From Nodularia sphaerocarpa UHCC 0038 (lineage in GTDB: Bacteria > Cyanobacteriota > Cyanobacteriia > Cyanobacteriales > Nostocaceae), in contig NZ_CP060140.1 of NCBI RefSeq assembly GCF_022376295.1, forward strand, positions 186,001 to 250,000: a DNA stretch of 64,000 nucleotides. The letters are read 5' to 3'. Under the pieces are notes generated by a model. It saw only the letters and a program-made list of their open reading frames with translations, did not search any database and was not told the origin of the DNA. A program made the position numbers and the translations under genes. Of this stretch, positions 54,216 through 63,976 are shown piece after piece (within the stretch, counting starts at the first letter, position 1; each line of letters starts with the position of its first letter).

Positions 54216-54992
54216 ATGAAAGTAGACTCCAGTATTTGGAGTAATTACATGAAGGAACCCAGAAAAAATTTTCAACCACGGCCGACAAGCTTTGATCAGT
54301 CAGCCATTGAACCTATGGGGCTAACTTGGCTAATTGCCGCAGCGATCGCAACTATTGTATTGTGGCAAATTCCAGGTGGCGATTATATTTTATACCCTTT
54401 TAGTATTCTGGCAACTTGGTTCCATGAAATGGGTCACGGCTTGATGGCTCTGCTATTAGGGGGACGTTTTCATCAATTACAAATTTTTAGCAATGGTTCC
54501 GGCGTTGCCAGTTATAGCATTTCCCAAGCTCTATGGCCAATTGGTCCAGCTTTAGTCGCCGCCGCCGGTCCGATGGGACCACCTCTTGCCGGCGCAGGTT
54601 TGATTTTGGCTTCCCGGAGTTTTACCGTAGCTTCCCGGAGTTTAAAAATATTAGGTGGCTTTTTATTACTTTCAACATTACTTTGGGTACGTTCCTGGTT
54701 TGGATTACTGGCGATTCCCGTACTGGGGATAATTATTTTGGGTTTTTCTCTAAAAGCTCCCCGGTGGATGCAGGAGTTCGCTATTCAATTTCTGGGTGTA
54801 CAAGCCTGTGTGAGTACCTACCATCAACTGAATTATTTATTTAGCTACAGTGCTGGCTCACTAGGACTTTCTGATACTGGGCAAATGCAAAAGTATTTAC
54901 TTTTACCTTACTGGTTCTGGGGTGGATTGATGGCGATCGCATCTCTAGTGATTTTAGTCCAAAGTCTCCGCATCGCCTATCGTGCGGAGTAA
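54216..54992 (+). CDS. M50 family (site-2 protease-like) membrane metallopeptidase
   Basis: 258 residues. Zinc motif HEMGH within a transmembrane helix (ATWFHEMGHGLMALLLGG, residues about 68-85). At least five hydrophobic segments (LTWLIAAAIATIVLW, ALVAAAGPMGPPLAGAGLIL, ILGGFLLLSTLLWV, FGLLAIPVLGIIILG, LMAIASLVILVQSL). The second zinc/catalytic LDG motif is not obvious, so activity is likely but unproved. Start ATG at 54216 or MKEPRKN at 54249. Confidence 0.83.
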   Translation: MKVDSSIWSNYMKEPRKNFQPRPTSFDQSAIEPMGLTWLIAAAIATIVLWQIPGGDYILYPFSILATWFHEMGHGLMALLLGGRFHQLQIFSNGSGVASYSISQALWPIGPALVAAAGPMGPPLAGAGLILASRSFTVASRSLKILGGFLLLSTLLWVRSWFGLLAIPVLGIIILGFSLKAPRWMQEFAIQFLGVQACVSTYHQLNYLFSYSAGSLGLSDTGQMQKYLLLPYWFWGGLMAIASLVILVQSLRIAYRAE

Positions 54993-55054
54993 TGTGTAAA
55001 AAATGGGAGAACGAATATGCAGATGAGCGATCGCTCTCTGGCATCTATAGTAAA

Positions 55055-55381
55055 ACTATCGTTGATATCTTTGTTCTTGAATCTTGGGTAATCACCTCTT
55101 TTCTCAAAAAAGTTTTTAAATGCTTTGCCAAGATTCTCAAAAGCATATTGAGTAATTTTTTGACAAATACCTTTTTCTTTAATCCAGGGTAGTGCTGTCT
55201 TTACCTCGTTATTAAAGAACTTTTTCAAAATGAAGTGATTGGGTTTAAACCCATCTTTATACAATGCTGTCCAGGTAGCTAAACCCCAATTGTAAGAAAA
55301 CCTGGATATACCAGCGTGTTTACTCATTAATTGCTTTTGGGCATCCGTAAGATTTAGCTTAGTTTTCCTGGATAGCAGCAC
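55055..55381 (-). pseudogene. Truncated tnpB remnant
   Basis: The frame begins like IS200/IS605 TnpB (KLNLTDAQKQLMSKHAGISRFSYNWGL, FENLGKAFKNFFEKRGDYPRFKNKD) but is cut after about 110 residues. It runs on as unrelated sequence (LICIFVLPFFTHYSAR) to 54977. RuvC and the right end are gone. It lies just beyond the M50 gene and next to a divergent RHH-like gene. Confidence 0.85.
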
Positions 55382-55441
55382 TGTTCGATTTCAATTACTG
55401 ATATATTCGTATTGTACACGTATTTGTAATGCAGATCAAGT

Positions 55442-55594
55442 ATGTCACGCCAGAAAATTTACGACGAGAAAAAGAGGAAATTTACAATGACACTCACTCC
55501 AACAGCAATAGCTTGGCTAGAAGTCCAGCGAGTTGCGATGAAGGCTACTAGCCTTAGTGATGTTATAGAGAGGCTGGCTAGAGAGAAAATGTAG
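55442..55594 (+). CDS. Small ribbon-helix-helix-like protein next to the tnpB remnant
   Basis: 50 residues: MSRQKIYDEKKRKFTMTLTPTAIAWLEVQRVAM followed by SLSDVIERLAREKM. This beta-strand then helix-helix pattern resembles CopG/RHH proteins that stand divergently beside IS200/IS605 tnpB genes in cyanobacteria. Possibly a regulator of the former element. The stop TAG is clear and the frame clean. Too short for standard calling. Confidence 0.6.
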   Translation: MSRQKIYDEKKRKFTMTLTPTAIAWLEVQRVAMKATSLSDVIERLAREKM

Positions 55595-55722
55595 ACAATT
55601 TGTAGACAGATGTAGATTAATGTCTAGTTTATTGAGGTCTAGTAGTAAGCTCCCTAAATTTGGGAGCGCTGCTGATATTGTATATTTCTTTTCACTTTCG
55701 TTTTGCTAGATCAAACTTGAAG

Positions 55723-56748
55723 TTAACTAACCAAAGCCTTATCTGCAACTTCTGGTTGATAAATCAGCTCATTCGGACAAGAACGACCTTGTTCAACGTC
55801 GGCAATATTAGCAAAAGTTGTTTCCGCAATATTATGGAGAGCTTCTTCTGTAAAAAAGGCTTGATGTCCAGTCACCAAAACATTGGGAAATGTTGTCAAG
55901 CGTTGAAAAACATCATCTTGAATAATTTCGCCAGACAAATCCTCAAAGAATAAGTCTGATTCTTGTTCATAAACATCCACACCCAGGAAACCTATTTTGC
56001 GTGACTTCAAACCTTCAATGACGGCTTGAGTATCAATCAGCGCTCCTCGACTGGTATTAATTAACATCACCTTGGGCTTCATTTGGGCTATTGACTCAGC
56101 ATTGATCAAGTGATGAGTTTCAGGCATCAGGGGACAATGTAAAGAAATGATATCAGAGTTAGCAAATAGCTCAGGCAACTCTACATACTTACCACCCAGT
56201 TGCTCTAGTTCGGCGTTGCGATAGACATCATAAGCGAGTATCTTGCAGCCAAAACCTTTCATAATCTGTCCTAAAATTAGACCGATTTTACCAGTGCCAA
56301 TAATCCCGACTGTGCGACCATTCAAGTTAAATCCCAACAGTCCTGTGAGAGAAAAATTACTTTCCCGCACACGGTTAAACGCATGATGAATTTTGCGATT
56401 GAGGCTTAAAATCAAACCCACAGCGTGTTCTGCTACTCCATAGGGTGAATAAGCAGGCACACGGACAACTTTAATTCCCAAATCGGCTGCGGCTTGTAAA
56501 TCGACATTGTTAAATCCGGCACAACGGAGGGCAATTAGGCGAGTTCCCCCGGAAGCGAGAATTTTTAAAGTTGGCGCATCAACCAAATCATGTACAAATA
56601 CGCAAACAGCCGGAAATCCAGCCGCTAAGATCGCAGTATTCCGACTTAATCGGGGTTCAAAAAAAACCAACTCATGTTGGGCGGGAGAATTTGCAGCTTC
56701 TAAAAACTGTCGATCATAGGCCTTTGTACTGAAGACTGCTATTTTCAT
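55723..56748 (-). CDS. ldhA: D-lactate dehydrogenase / 2-hydroxyacid dehydrogenase
   Basis: 341 residues from the ATG at 56748 (MKIAVFSTKAYDRQF); 12 extra codons are open upstream. D-isomer-specific dehydrogenase fold with NAD-binding GIIGTGKIGLILGQIM (about 150-165), INTSRGALIDTQ, GVDVYEQE and catalytic TGHQAF. The length and DVYEQESDLFFED segment favour LdhA-type D-lactate dehydrogenase over phosphoglycerate dehydrogenase. It reduces pyruvate with NADH. Confidence 0.9.
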   Translation of the reverse strand: MKIAVFSTKAYDRQFLEAANSPAQHELVFFEPRLSRNTAILAAGFPAVCVFVHDLVDAPTLKILASGGTRLIALRCAGFNNVDLQAAADLGIKVVRVPAYSPYGVAEHAVGLILSLNRKIHHAFNRVRESNFSLTGLLGFNLNGRTVGIIGTGKIGLILGQIMKGFGCKILAYDVYRNAELEQLGGKYVELPELFANSDIISLHCPLMPETHHLINAESIAQMKPKVMLINTSRGALIDTQAVIEGLKSRKIGFLGVDVYEQESDLFFEDLSGEIIQDDVFQRLTTFPNVLVTGHQAFFTEEALHNIAETTFANIADVEQGRSCPNELIYQPEVADKALVS

Positions 56749-56931
56749 CTCAAACCTCAGCGTAATGCTGCATATTTTTCCCATCTATAATAGCTTGTAA
56801 TTTCCAGGGGCGATCGCATCTTCTATTACCGCCAGTCATAGACTTTCACCTTGCTTTGGGCAATTCCACAGCTAAAGCAAAACTTTAGAATTGAGCGTTA
56901 AAATCAAGTCAGCCTTTGTATTGTAGAAAAT

Positions 56932-58689
56932 GTGTCCCACATCACTAAGAGTGCGGTTCACTGCATAAATCCTGATTGTCAACGTCCTTATCCTCAACCT
57001 TGGGGAAACAAGTTTTGTAACAGCTGTGGCGCACTGCTACAGATGTTAGATCGTTATGTCCCTCTCCAACCCTTGGGTTCGGGAGGATTCGCCCAAATTT
57101 ATACGGTTTGGGATGAAAAAATCCAAGAGGAAAAAGTCCTCAAAGTTTTGGTGGAACATTCACCAAAAGCACTGGAATTGTTTACACAAGAGGCAGAGGT
57201 TTTAATTAAGTTGCGCCATCCGGGTGTTCCCAGGGTGGAATCTGATGGTTTTTTTCAGATAAATTTGCCCAATCCTAAACCGCGTCAACTAGCTTGTTTG
57301 GTGATGGAAAAAATTCACGGGCTGACTCTGGAAAAGATCCTGGAAAATTATCCTCAAGGATGTCCAGAGGATTTGGTGTTAAATTGGTTTTCTCAGGTTG
57401 TAGAGATTTTACAGGAATTACACAAACGCCAGATTATTCACCGGGACATTAAACCTTCTAATTTGATGTTGCGAAATTCCTCAACCACTGTACCCCAAAT
57501 TTCAGGGGTAAAAAAGAAGGAACTGGTATTGATTGATTTCGGTGGGGTAAAACAATTTAACAGCGCTAACCAACGTCGAGAGTCTAGTTCAACGAAGTTA
57601 TATTCTTCTGGTTACAGTCCCCCAGAACAGATGACTGGTAATAATGTGGGACCGCAGGCTGATTTTTATGCCCTCGGTCGGACGATGATTGAATTACTTA
57701 CGGGTAAATATCCGCCGGAGTTGGGAGATCCGCAGACAGGGGTTTTGCAGTGGCGCAATCAGATCAAGGTTAACCCCAAACTAGCAGATTTGCTAGATGA
57801 AATGGTACGAGAAGATGTGCGATCGCGTCCAGTAAATGCAGTCATCATTCAGAAACGCCTAACTAAAATTATCCGCACATCTTCGCAGTCTGGGTTATTT
57901 TCCCAAATCAAGGACTCTGTTCAGCAAACAGCAACACAGATTTCCCACAATTTTGCACTCTTCATCCAAGCTATTGAGCAAGCATTAAACAATTTTACCA
58001 AAGCTATAGGTAAAACAATTCTTTTTATAGCTAAGGCAATTTTCACAGTCTTACAAGCTTGTTTGGCGACAATTTGGGCAATGCTACTAACTGCCCTTGG
58101 TGCTTGCGTAGGTACGATTATTGGTTTTATTGTAGCCTACCGAACAGTTTTAGCCGAACAAGTTTCCGAATATATCTTTCGTCAGCTACCCGAATTAGTC
58201 AGCGATACTCAAGCTGTGATGACGACAGAAATGATCGTATTTGTTGGCGCAGGCTTGGGAACTGCATGGGGACTGACATCATCAGGGTGTTTTGGTCAAC
58301 GACGACGGTTTTTAGTAGCATCGCTCATGGGTATGATCAGCTATGGGTTAAGCTGCTTAGTTTTGCAATTAAACACCACCAAAGATAGTGGTGAAGGACT
58401 ATTGGGAGTAATATTATTGGCAGTTTTTCTCTTCACATTGAGTATAAAATTTCGCAGCCATCACATAGTTCATGCTGTGGTTGCTGCATTCGGCACTGCG
58501 ATTATCTTCGCAATATTAATTGTTTTTGGCTTTCCCACAACTGTTTTTCAATTTTCTGGTCAGCCCCTCTGGTCAGGATTATACCTGCCCATTGTTTTTT
58601 TTAGTTTGGTGAGTTTGTTCATGAGCTTTTGGCTAGGGGTGAGTTATTATCTGATTGTCCCTGGGTTACGCTTTTTGGGGTGGCGTTAA
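56932..58689 (+). CDS. Ser/Thr protein kinase with zinc ribbon and membrane domain
   Basis: 585 residues from a GTG start. A zinc ribbon (CINPDCQRPYPQPWGNKFCNSC, residues 11-32) precedes the kinase: LGSGGFAQIYTV, KVLKVLV, HRDIKPSNLM, IDFGGVKQ and YSPPEQMTG. From about residue 370 come at least six hydrophobic segments, so it is an integral-membrane kinase. No target is visible. The zinc ribbon echoes that of the FHA protein 3 kb upstream. Confidence 0.92.
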   Translation: MSHITKSAVHCINPDCQRPYPQPWGNKFCNSCGALLQMLDRYVPLQPLGSGGFAQIYTVWDEKIQEEKVLKVLVEHSPKALELFTQEAEVLIKLRHPGVPRVESDGFFQINLPNPKPRQLACLVMEKIHGLTLEKILENYPQGCPEDLVLNWFSQVVEILQELHKRQIIHRDIKPSNLMLRNSSTTVPQISGVKKKELVLIDFGGVKQFNSANQRRESSSTKLYSSGYSPPEQMTGNNVGPQADFYALGRTMIELLTGKYPPELGDPQTGVLQWRNQIKVNPKLADLLDEMVREDVRSRPVNAVIIQKRLTKIIRTSSQSGLFSQIKDSVQQTATQISHNFALFIQAIEQALNNFTKAIGKTILFIAKAIFTVLQACLATIWAMLLTALGACVGTIIGFIVAYRTVLAEQVSEYIFRQLPELVSDTQAVMTTEMIVFVGAGLGTAWGLTSSGCFGQRRRFLVASLMGMISYGLSCLVLQLNTTKDSGEGLLGVILLAVFLFTLSIKFRSHHIVHAVVAAFGTAIIFAILIVFGFPTTVFQFSGQPLWSGLYLPIVFFSLVSLFMSFWLGVSYYLIVPGLRFLGWR

Positions 58690-59138
58690 CTTGGTGAGTG
58701 GGTAGAGATGAATCGGCTTTGCAGAATAGAAATATGAAATTCCCAAAATACATCTCCTCAACTCCTATTCTCTGCGACTCTGCGCCTGGTGCGTGAGGTA
58801 ACTTCAGATCTTAATTCAGCAACGCCGATGAATCCTGACGAAAATTTTTCCTATTTACTGATGCCCAAAACAAGATCCCCCTAGCTTTATTGTACTTGCA
58901 GCCAGGGGGATCACATATATGGTAGTCTATAAATGGTTCAGTATAGTGCCTTACGAAAACAATTCTAAACCCTAAATGTAATTTTGTATAGTCCTATAAA
59001 TAGAATTTATCCAATTTTTATGGCTTCTTCATCACGACTTCATCCGCGTCCCCCCACACTCAGGCGGTAAAGTAAGAGCATTTTGTTTTTCAACACTTCT
59101 TTATCATGGGAAGAAAGCCGGAATGATAAAATAGAGTA
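58690..59138. other. Intergenic region after the kinase
   Basis: 449 bp with no gene. Holds TCTGCGACTCTGCGCCTGG dispersed sequence (58770-58790) and the hairpin at 58874-58912. Confidence 0.5.
58874..58912. terminator. GATCCCCCT hairpin
   Basis: GATCCCCCT / AGGGGGATC, 9-bp stem with a 21-base loop and no T-run. It could terminate the kinase transcript, but it lies 185 bp beyond the stop and the loop is large. Confidence 0.45.
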
Positions 59139-60314
59139 ATGCTAACCCATATTAAAGACTTAGCCACAAAATTAGCGCCCCGCTTAATTGAAATTCGCCG
59201 CCATATCCACTCCCATCCAGAACTTAGCGGTCAGGAATACCAAACATCTGCCTTTGTGGCTGGTGTGTTGTCTTCCAGTGGTTTACACGTGCAAGAGGGG
59301 ATTGGTAAAACCGGGGTAATTGCAGAACTGCCCAATAATGCCACAGATGAGCGTGTATTGGCAATTCGTACTGATATGGATGCTTTGCCGATTCAAGAAC
59401 GGACAAAGTTAGAATATGCTTCTAGGACAGAAGGTGTGATGCACGCTTGCGGTCATGATGTTCACACCACAGTTGGTTTAGGAACAGCAATGGTACTGTC
59501 CCAAATGGCGGAGGAATTGGGCGCTAAGGTGCGGTTTTTATTTCAACCAGCTGAGGAAATTGCTCAAGGGGCGAGCTGGATGGTAAATGATGGAGCTATG
59601 GAAAATGTCTGTGCTATATTAGGCGTTCATGTTTTCCCTTCTATACCCGCCGGATCTATTGGTATCCGTTACGGCGCATTGACGGCTGCTGCTGACGATT
59701 TAGAGATTATCATTATCGGAGAATCTGGACATGGGGCGCGTCCTCATGAAGCCATTGATGCAATTTGGATTGCTTCACAAGTCATTACTTCGTTGCAACA
59801 GGCTATTAGCCGCACACAGAATCCTTTGCGTCCTGTGGTGTTGAGTATAGGGAAGATTACTGGTGGTCGAGCGCCCAATGTGATTGCTGATCATGTACAG
59901 TTGTTGGGAACAGTGCGATCGCTTCACCCGGAAACCCGGAGTCAACTCCCCAACTGGATTGAAAATATTGTCGCTAATGTCTGCCATTCTTTCGGGGCGC
60001 GTTATCAAGTTAATTATCGCCAAGGTGTACCGAGTGTGCAGAATGATTATGCTATCACCCAATTATTACAATCTTCGGCAGAAGAAGCTTGGAGTAGCGA
60101 TCGCGTCCAAGTCTTACCCGAACCTTCTCTAGGCGCTGAAGACTTTTCTGTTTATTTAGAACACGCCCCCGGTTCCATGTTTCGCTTAGGTGTCGGTTTC
60201 AAAGATAGAATTATTAATCATCCATTACACCATCCAGAATTTGAAGTTGATGAATCTGCGATTATCACCGGAGTTGTAACTATGGCTTACGCCGCTTATA
60301 AGTATTGTCAGTAA
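59139..60314 (+). CDS. M20 family amidohydrolase
   Basis: 391 residues. Zinc-peptidase motifs in order: LAIRTDMDALPI, HACGHDVHTTVGLGTA (residues about 106-121), QPAEEIAQGA and a C-terminal GAEDFSVY. The dimerisation domain is at about 185-290. The family covers hippurate, N-acyl-amino-acid and IAA-conjugate hydrolases; the exact amide is unknown. Confidence 0.93.
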   Translation: MLTHIKDLATKLAPRLIEIRRHIHSHPELSGQEYQTSAFVAGVLSSSGLHVQEGIGKTGVIAELPNNATDERVLAIRTDMDALPIQERTKLEYASRTEGVMHACGHDVHTTVGLGTAMVLSQMAEELGAKVRFLFQPAEEIAQGASWMVNDGAMENVCAILGVHVFPSIPAGSIGIRYGALTAAADDLEIIIIGESGHGARPHEAIDAIWIASQVITSLQQAISRTQNPLRPVVLSIGKITGGRAPNVIADHVQLLGTVRSLHPETRSQLPNWIENIVANVCHSFGARYQVNYRQGVPSVQNDYAITQLLQSSAEEAWSSDRVQVLPEPSLGAEDFSVYLEHAPGSMFRLGVGFKDRIINHPLHHPEFEVDESAIITGVVTMAYAAYKYCQ

Positions 60315-60331
60315 TGGGTGTTTGATAAGTA

Positions 60332-60351
60332 AAACCCACCTGTGTGGGTTT
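60332..60351. terminator. Bidirectional hairpin between the amidohydrolase and hemerythrin genes
   Basis: AAACCCAC / GTGGGTTT, 8-bp stem with a 4-base loop, between convergent genes. Confidence 0.75.
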
Positions 60352-60394
60352 CACCACCTTTATTTATAATTAAGCGGCGGATAATGGCAAATTA

Positions 60395-61450
60395 CTAAAC
60401 ATTTGCTCCGGCTTTAGCACCTCCCAATTTTGCTTGAATTTTGCTCTTAGCGGCTTTAAATTGTGTCGCTAGTTGCTCAGTTTGTTCACTACTCAAGTTG
60501 TTACGAATAGCAGCAAACATTGTGCTTTCTTCTTGACGAATATGATCGCCGACAAGATCCATCAAATTTCTGACTCTATCTTTAAATTCAGGCGCAGAGG
60601 GATTAATAGCGCGGATTTCTTCTAACCACCGTTTCATTTCGGTTTGTTCGTCATAAAGTTCTTGGGTATCAGCCTCACCGTAGAAAGAACGGACTCTGGG
60701 GTAAACTACTTCCTCTTCAGCTTCAGCATGAGCCGTTAAATCTTTGTAGATTTGACCGAAATACTCTTGAATCTTTTGGGGATTATTGCTTTGTAGTAAT
60801 TCCGTAAATAGGATATTAACCTTATTGTGATCCATGCGAATCACATCCTGGATATTCATATCCTTTTTGTCACTGGTTTGGGTAACAGCGCTACCTACCG
60901 CGCCACTAAAAGCAGCGATCGCATCTTGAACTCGTCCCCAAATCCCTTGATCTACATCTTGTCCAGTCAATTCACGAACACCCAAAACTTCTAGAATACC
61001 TTTAAGTTGCTCTTGGTGAGCGCGATTTTCAAAGTTAACAGTATTTAATGGACTAATCGCCGCCATTACGTCAGCACCAACTTTTTGAGCAGCTTTGTGA
61101 ATTGTCAACCCAGACATTACTTGTTGATGCTTTAACAATTCATGCTGAAATATTTTTTCATAGAAACTCAATTCAGAACCTTGCATCAATTGGCTGATTT
61201 TGTTGGACATTTCTTGAATCATTGGTTCTGGTTCTTTTTGGATACCATACTGAACCACTACAGTTTCCAGAACCCCTTGATTTTTTTGGTCATCTTCTAG
61301 CATCTTGCGGATGCGATCAGAAATTTCCGCATCAGTTGATTCTCTTAAAAAAAGTTGCTCATTGTCGATGAACAACTGTTGAATTAATTTCATATTTGCC
61401 AATTTTACGGCAATAGCATTTCTTTTTGTGTCATCTAATGTGGTGACCAT
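60395..61450 (-). CDS. Hemerythrin (HHE) domain protein
   Basis: 351 residues. N-terminal helical region (1-190, including KLIQQLFIDNEQLFLRES and HELLKHQQVMSGLTIHKAAQKVGA), then a hemerythrin domain (about 200-325) with iron-ligand histidines in RMDHNKVNILF, LTAHAEAEEEVVYPRV and LVGDHIRQEESTMFAAI. HHE proteins bind O2, NO or handle iron. SD GAGGAG precedes the ATG. Soluble; no partner gene. Confidence 0.9.
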   Translation of the reverse strand: MVTTLDDTKRNAIAVKLANMKLIQQLFIDNEQLFLRESTDAEISDRIRKMLEDDQKNQGVLETVVVQYGIQKEPEPMIQEMSNKISQLMQGSELSFYEKIFQHELLKHQQVMSGLTIHKAAQKVGADVMAAISPLNTVNFENRAHQEQLKGILEVLGVRELTGQDVDQGIWGRVQDAIAAFSGAVGSAVTQTSDKKDMNIQDVIRMDHNKVNILFTELLQSNNPQKIQEYFGQIYKDLTAHAEAEEEVVYPRVRSFYGEADTQELYDEQTEMKRWLEEIRAINPSAPEFKDRVRNLMDLVGDHIRQEESTMFAAIRNNLSSEQTEQLATQFKAAKSKIQAKLGGAKAGANV

Positions 61451-62049
61451 GTTCAGTTCTCCTCGGAAAAGTGTTCGGATTATTACTCTGTTTCAGAGTG
61501 ACATACAATTTAGGTAGATTCCATCTTACTTTTGAATGATCACTGCGTAACTCCAGATAGAAAATTTCGATGTTTAGCAGCGACAACTTCATAGATATAC
61601 CTAGGGAAATATAACTGTATAAATGGGACTCCATCGCCAGGTAGATAAAATTCTTATAGTATTTTTCTAAATTGACTCAAGGATAATTAAATAGGACTTA
61701 AAGCAATAATCCTAGAAAATATTGAATCGAGAGAGTATTGAATCAATCAGCAAATGTTGTTATTTATCGGCGTTTATCGGCGTTTATCGGCGTTTAATTA
61801 TGCTTATAGCCTTTCCTAGTCTGCTGAGGTAGGTATTTATCTGTGTTTATCTGTGTACCCTCCACCGAAGCCGCTAACGCGTCTATATCTGTGGTCGAAT
61901 AATTCTTGTAGGAACATATTGCAATATGCCCTATTGAGATGGGAATTGCTATATCTAAACCAGATTGAAATAAAAGTAGGGAAATTAATATTGCCAATTG
62001 AAGCTGATTTTAACAAATTTCTTTTAGCTAAAAAATAGGATACTAAATA
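61451..62049. other. Intergenic region with short tandem repeats
   Basis: 599 bp. The only clear structure is a perfect 10-bp repeat TTTATCGGCG x3 at 61763-61792, followed by TTTATCTGTG x2 near 61835. Open frames here are not supported. Confidence 0.6.
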
Positions 62050-62598
62050 ATGGAAACTACAGGAACAGAATCCAATTCCACACCGTTCCCAAATATCCCA
62101 CCAATTATTGAAAGTGACGACAGAGAGTATCGGGATAGCGGTGTACCCAGCACAGTGGCGATCGCCGGACATCCCCTACACCCCCTGACAATTATATTTC
62201 CCATCGCCTTTTTAGCTGCTGCGTTGGGAAGCGACTTCGGCTATTGGTTAACCGATGATTTTTTCTGGGCTAGAGCGTCCCTATGGTTAATTGGACTGGG
62301 ACTTCTAGGAGGTATCATCGCCGCCATCACCGGGATGAGTGACTTTTTAAGAATTGAACGTGTTCGCAAGCGCACCGCCGGCTGGACGCATTTAATTCTT
62401 AACGTGATCATTTTAGCCTTGACAGCCCTTAACTTGTTTTTACGTCTAGGAGATCCAGAATCACGAATATTACCCTGGGGATTCTTTATCTCTCTAGTAG
62501 TGGGGACGCTAACTAGCATTACGGGCTGGTTTGGGGCTGAACTTTCCTATCGACACAAAATTGGTGTCGTAGGCGCTGGTAGCAGAAGATATCCTTAA
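62050..62598 (+). CDS. DUF2231 membrane protein
   Basis: 182 residues. DUF2231 begins GHPLHPLTIIFPIAFLAAALGSDFG (about residue 40) and has four hydrophobic helices, with WGFFISLVVGTLTSITGWFGAELSYRH at the end. HPLHP histidines may bind haem or metal in this family; function not settled. The first 35 residues are polar. A strong terminator follows. Confidence 0.9.
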   Translation: METTGTESNSTPFPNIPPIIESDDREYRDSGVPSTVAIAGHPLHPLTIIFPIAFLAAALGSDFGYWLTDDFFWARASLWLIGLGLLGGIIAAITGMSDFLRIERVRKRTAGWTHLILNVIILALTALNLFLRLGDPESRILPWGFFISLVVGTLTSITGWFGAELSYRHKIGVVGAGSRRYP

Positions 62599-62613
62599 AA
62601 TTTGCTGTGCAAA

Positions 62614-62650
62614 TTAGGCTAAAATTTTATTGAGTTTTTAGCCTAAAAAA
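62614..62650 (+). terminator. Intrinsic terminator after the DUF2231 gene
   Basis: Perfect 11-bp stem TTAGGCTAAAA / TTTTAGCCTAA with an 11-base loop, 16 bp after the stop codon. The stem flanks are U/A-rich. Confidence 0.8.
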
Positions 62651-62855
62651 ATGTCCCCAAATCGCCAACAAACCCTGGTTTCCTTGGGTTTCAATTCGTT
62701 CTACCCAACATACAAATATTTTATTTTTTTCAAAGTAAGAAAAGAGCGCTAATATCTATTATCTGCTCATCGTCATCTCGATGGGCTTTTACTTTCAGTA
62801 ATATGTTAGTAGAGGTCGGTTTATTTCTGGCTACGACAACTACAACTAATTGGAT

Positions 62856-63083
62856 ATGCAAAAAAGAGTGAAAGTTAAACCTAATTCCAAAGAACAAAAA
62901 ATTGAAGAACACACTGATGGTAGTTTGACTGTCAGGTTAAAGTCTCCGCCAGTAGATGGGAAAGCAAATGAAGAGTTAATTAAACTATTAGCTGACAAAT
63001 TTGATGTACCCAAATCTCATATTAGAATTAAATCTGGTTTATCCTCTCGGCAAAAGCTGATTGAAATTGACACAGATATTTAA
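62856..63083 (+). CDS. DUF167 (YggU) family protein
   Basis: 75 residues from the ATG at 62856; a TTG two codons earlier is open. RVKVKPNSKEQKIEEHTDGSLTVRLKSPPVDGKANEELIKLLADKF fits the DUF167 family of small conserved proteins with unknown function. Length normal. Soluble. Confidence 0.92.
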   Translation: MQKRVKVKPNSKEQKIEEHTDGSLTVRLKSPPVDGKANEELIKLLADKFDVPKSHIRIKSGLSSRQKLIEIDTDI

Positions 63084-63135
63084 TTTGTTAATTATTAGGC
63101 ATACTCTCAAAAATTCAGGAAAAATACACCAATAT

Positions 63136-63762
63136 TTATTCAGCAAAATTTTTATCTTGTGTAATCTTGATATATCTAGGCTGAGATTTGACTCGTTCAA
63201 TCCAAGCTTGGATTGCGGGGAATTTTGTCAAATCAAACCCACCTTCATCAGCCACATGAGTATAGGCAAACAAGGCAATATCAGCAATTGTATAACGCTC
63301 ATTGACAAAAAAGTAGTGCGTCATTAAATGATTTTCCATAATCTTGAGTGCTGCATAACCAGGTTCACGTTTTTGCTCTATAGCTAGGCGATATTCTTCA
63401 GCTTTACCTAAAATAGAGATCCAAAATCTTGATGTAGCAATAAAAGGTTCATGGCTATATTGTTCAAAAAATAACCATTGCAATACTTGCGCTCTTAAAA
63501 AACGATCATAAGGTAAAAATTCTGTGCCTTCACTCAAATACACTAATATGGCATTTGATTCTGCCAAATATTTCCCCGTGTTAACTTCCAAAACTGGTAT
63601 TTTACCGTTGGGATTCTTACTTAAAAACTCTGGTGTGCGAGTTTCTCCTTTCAAAATATTAACGTCTATTCTCTCAAATGGCATACCCATTTGTGTCAAT
63701 AAAAGTCGAATCTTATAACTGTTACCTGATGGTAAGAAATCATACAATTTTAGAGGGATCAT
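63136..63762 (-). CDS. Glutathione S-transferase
   Basis: 208 residues from the ATG at 63762 (MIPLKLYDFLPSGNSYKIRLLL); the frame stays open 48 codons farther but that part lacks the fold. Thioredoxin-like domain with catalytic Ser region FLPSGNSYKIR and GKIPVLEV, then helical C-terminal domain (YTIADIALFAYTHVADEGGFDL). Substrate unknown. Confidence 0.9.
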   Translation of the reverse strand: MIPLKLYDFLPSGNSYKIRLLLTQMGMPFERIDVNILKGETRTPEFLSKNPNGKIPVLEVNTGKYLAESNAILVYLSEGTEFLPYDRFLRAQVLQWLFFEQYSHEPFIATSRFWISILGKAEEYRLAIEQKREPGYAALKIMENHLMTHYFFVNERYTIADIALFAYTHVADEGGFDLTKFPAIQAWIERVKSQPRYIKITQDKNFAE

Positions 63763-63976
63763 TTCCAAAAATATAATAATGAATCTAGATATCAGTGAGG
63801 GGCTAAAATACAATATATTACAAACTAAACTTGGGAAAACAGGATATTTATTATTTATTTTTAGTATATGCGTACAAGACAGGATTTTCCAAGATATAAA
63901 AAACAAGAGAAAGAATAATATTATTTATTCATTGTATTTAAAATTTTGATGTTATTCAGTGTGGTAAAATAAAAGT

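Noticed and set aside
61794..62172. Minus-strand open frames beside the DUF2231 gene
   Set aside because: They are antisense to the DUF2231 start and its upstream repeats.
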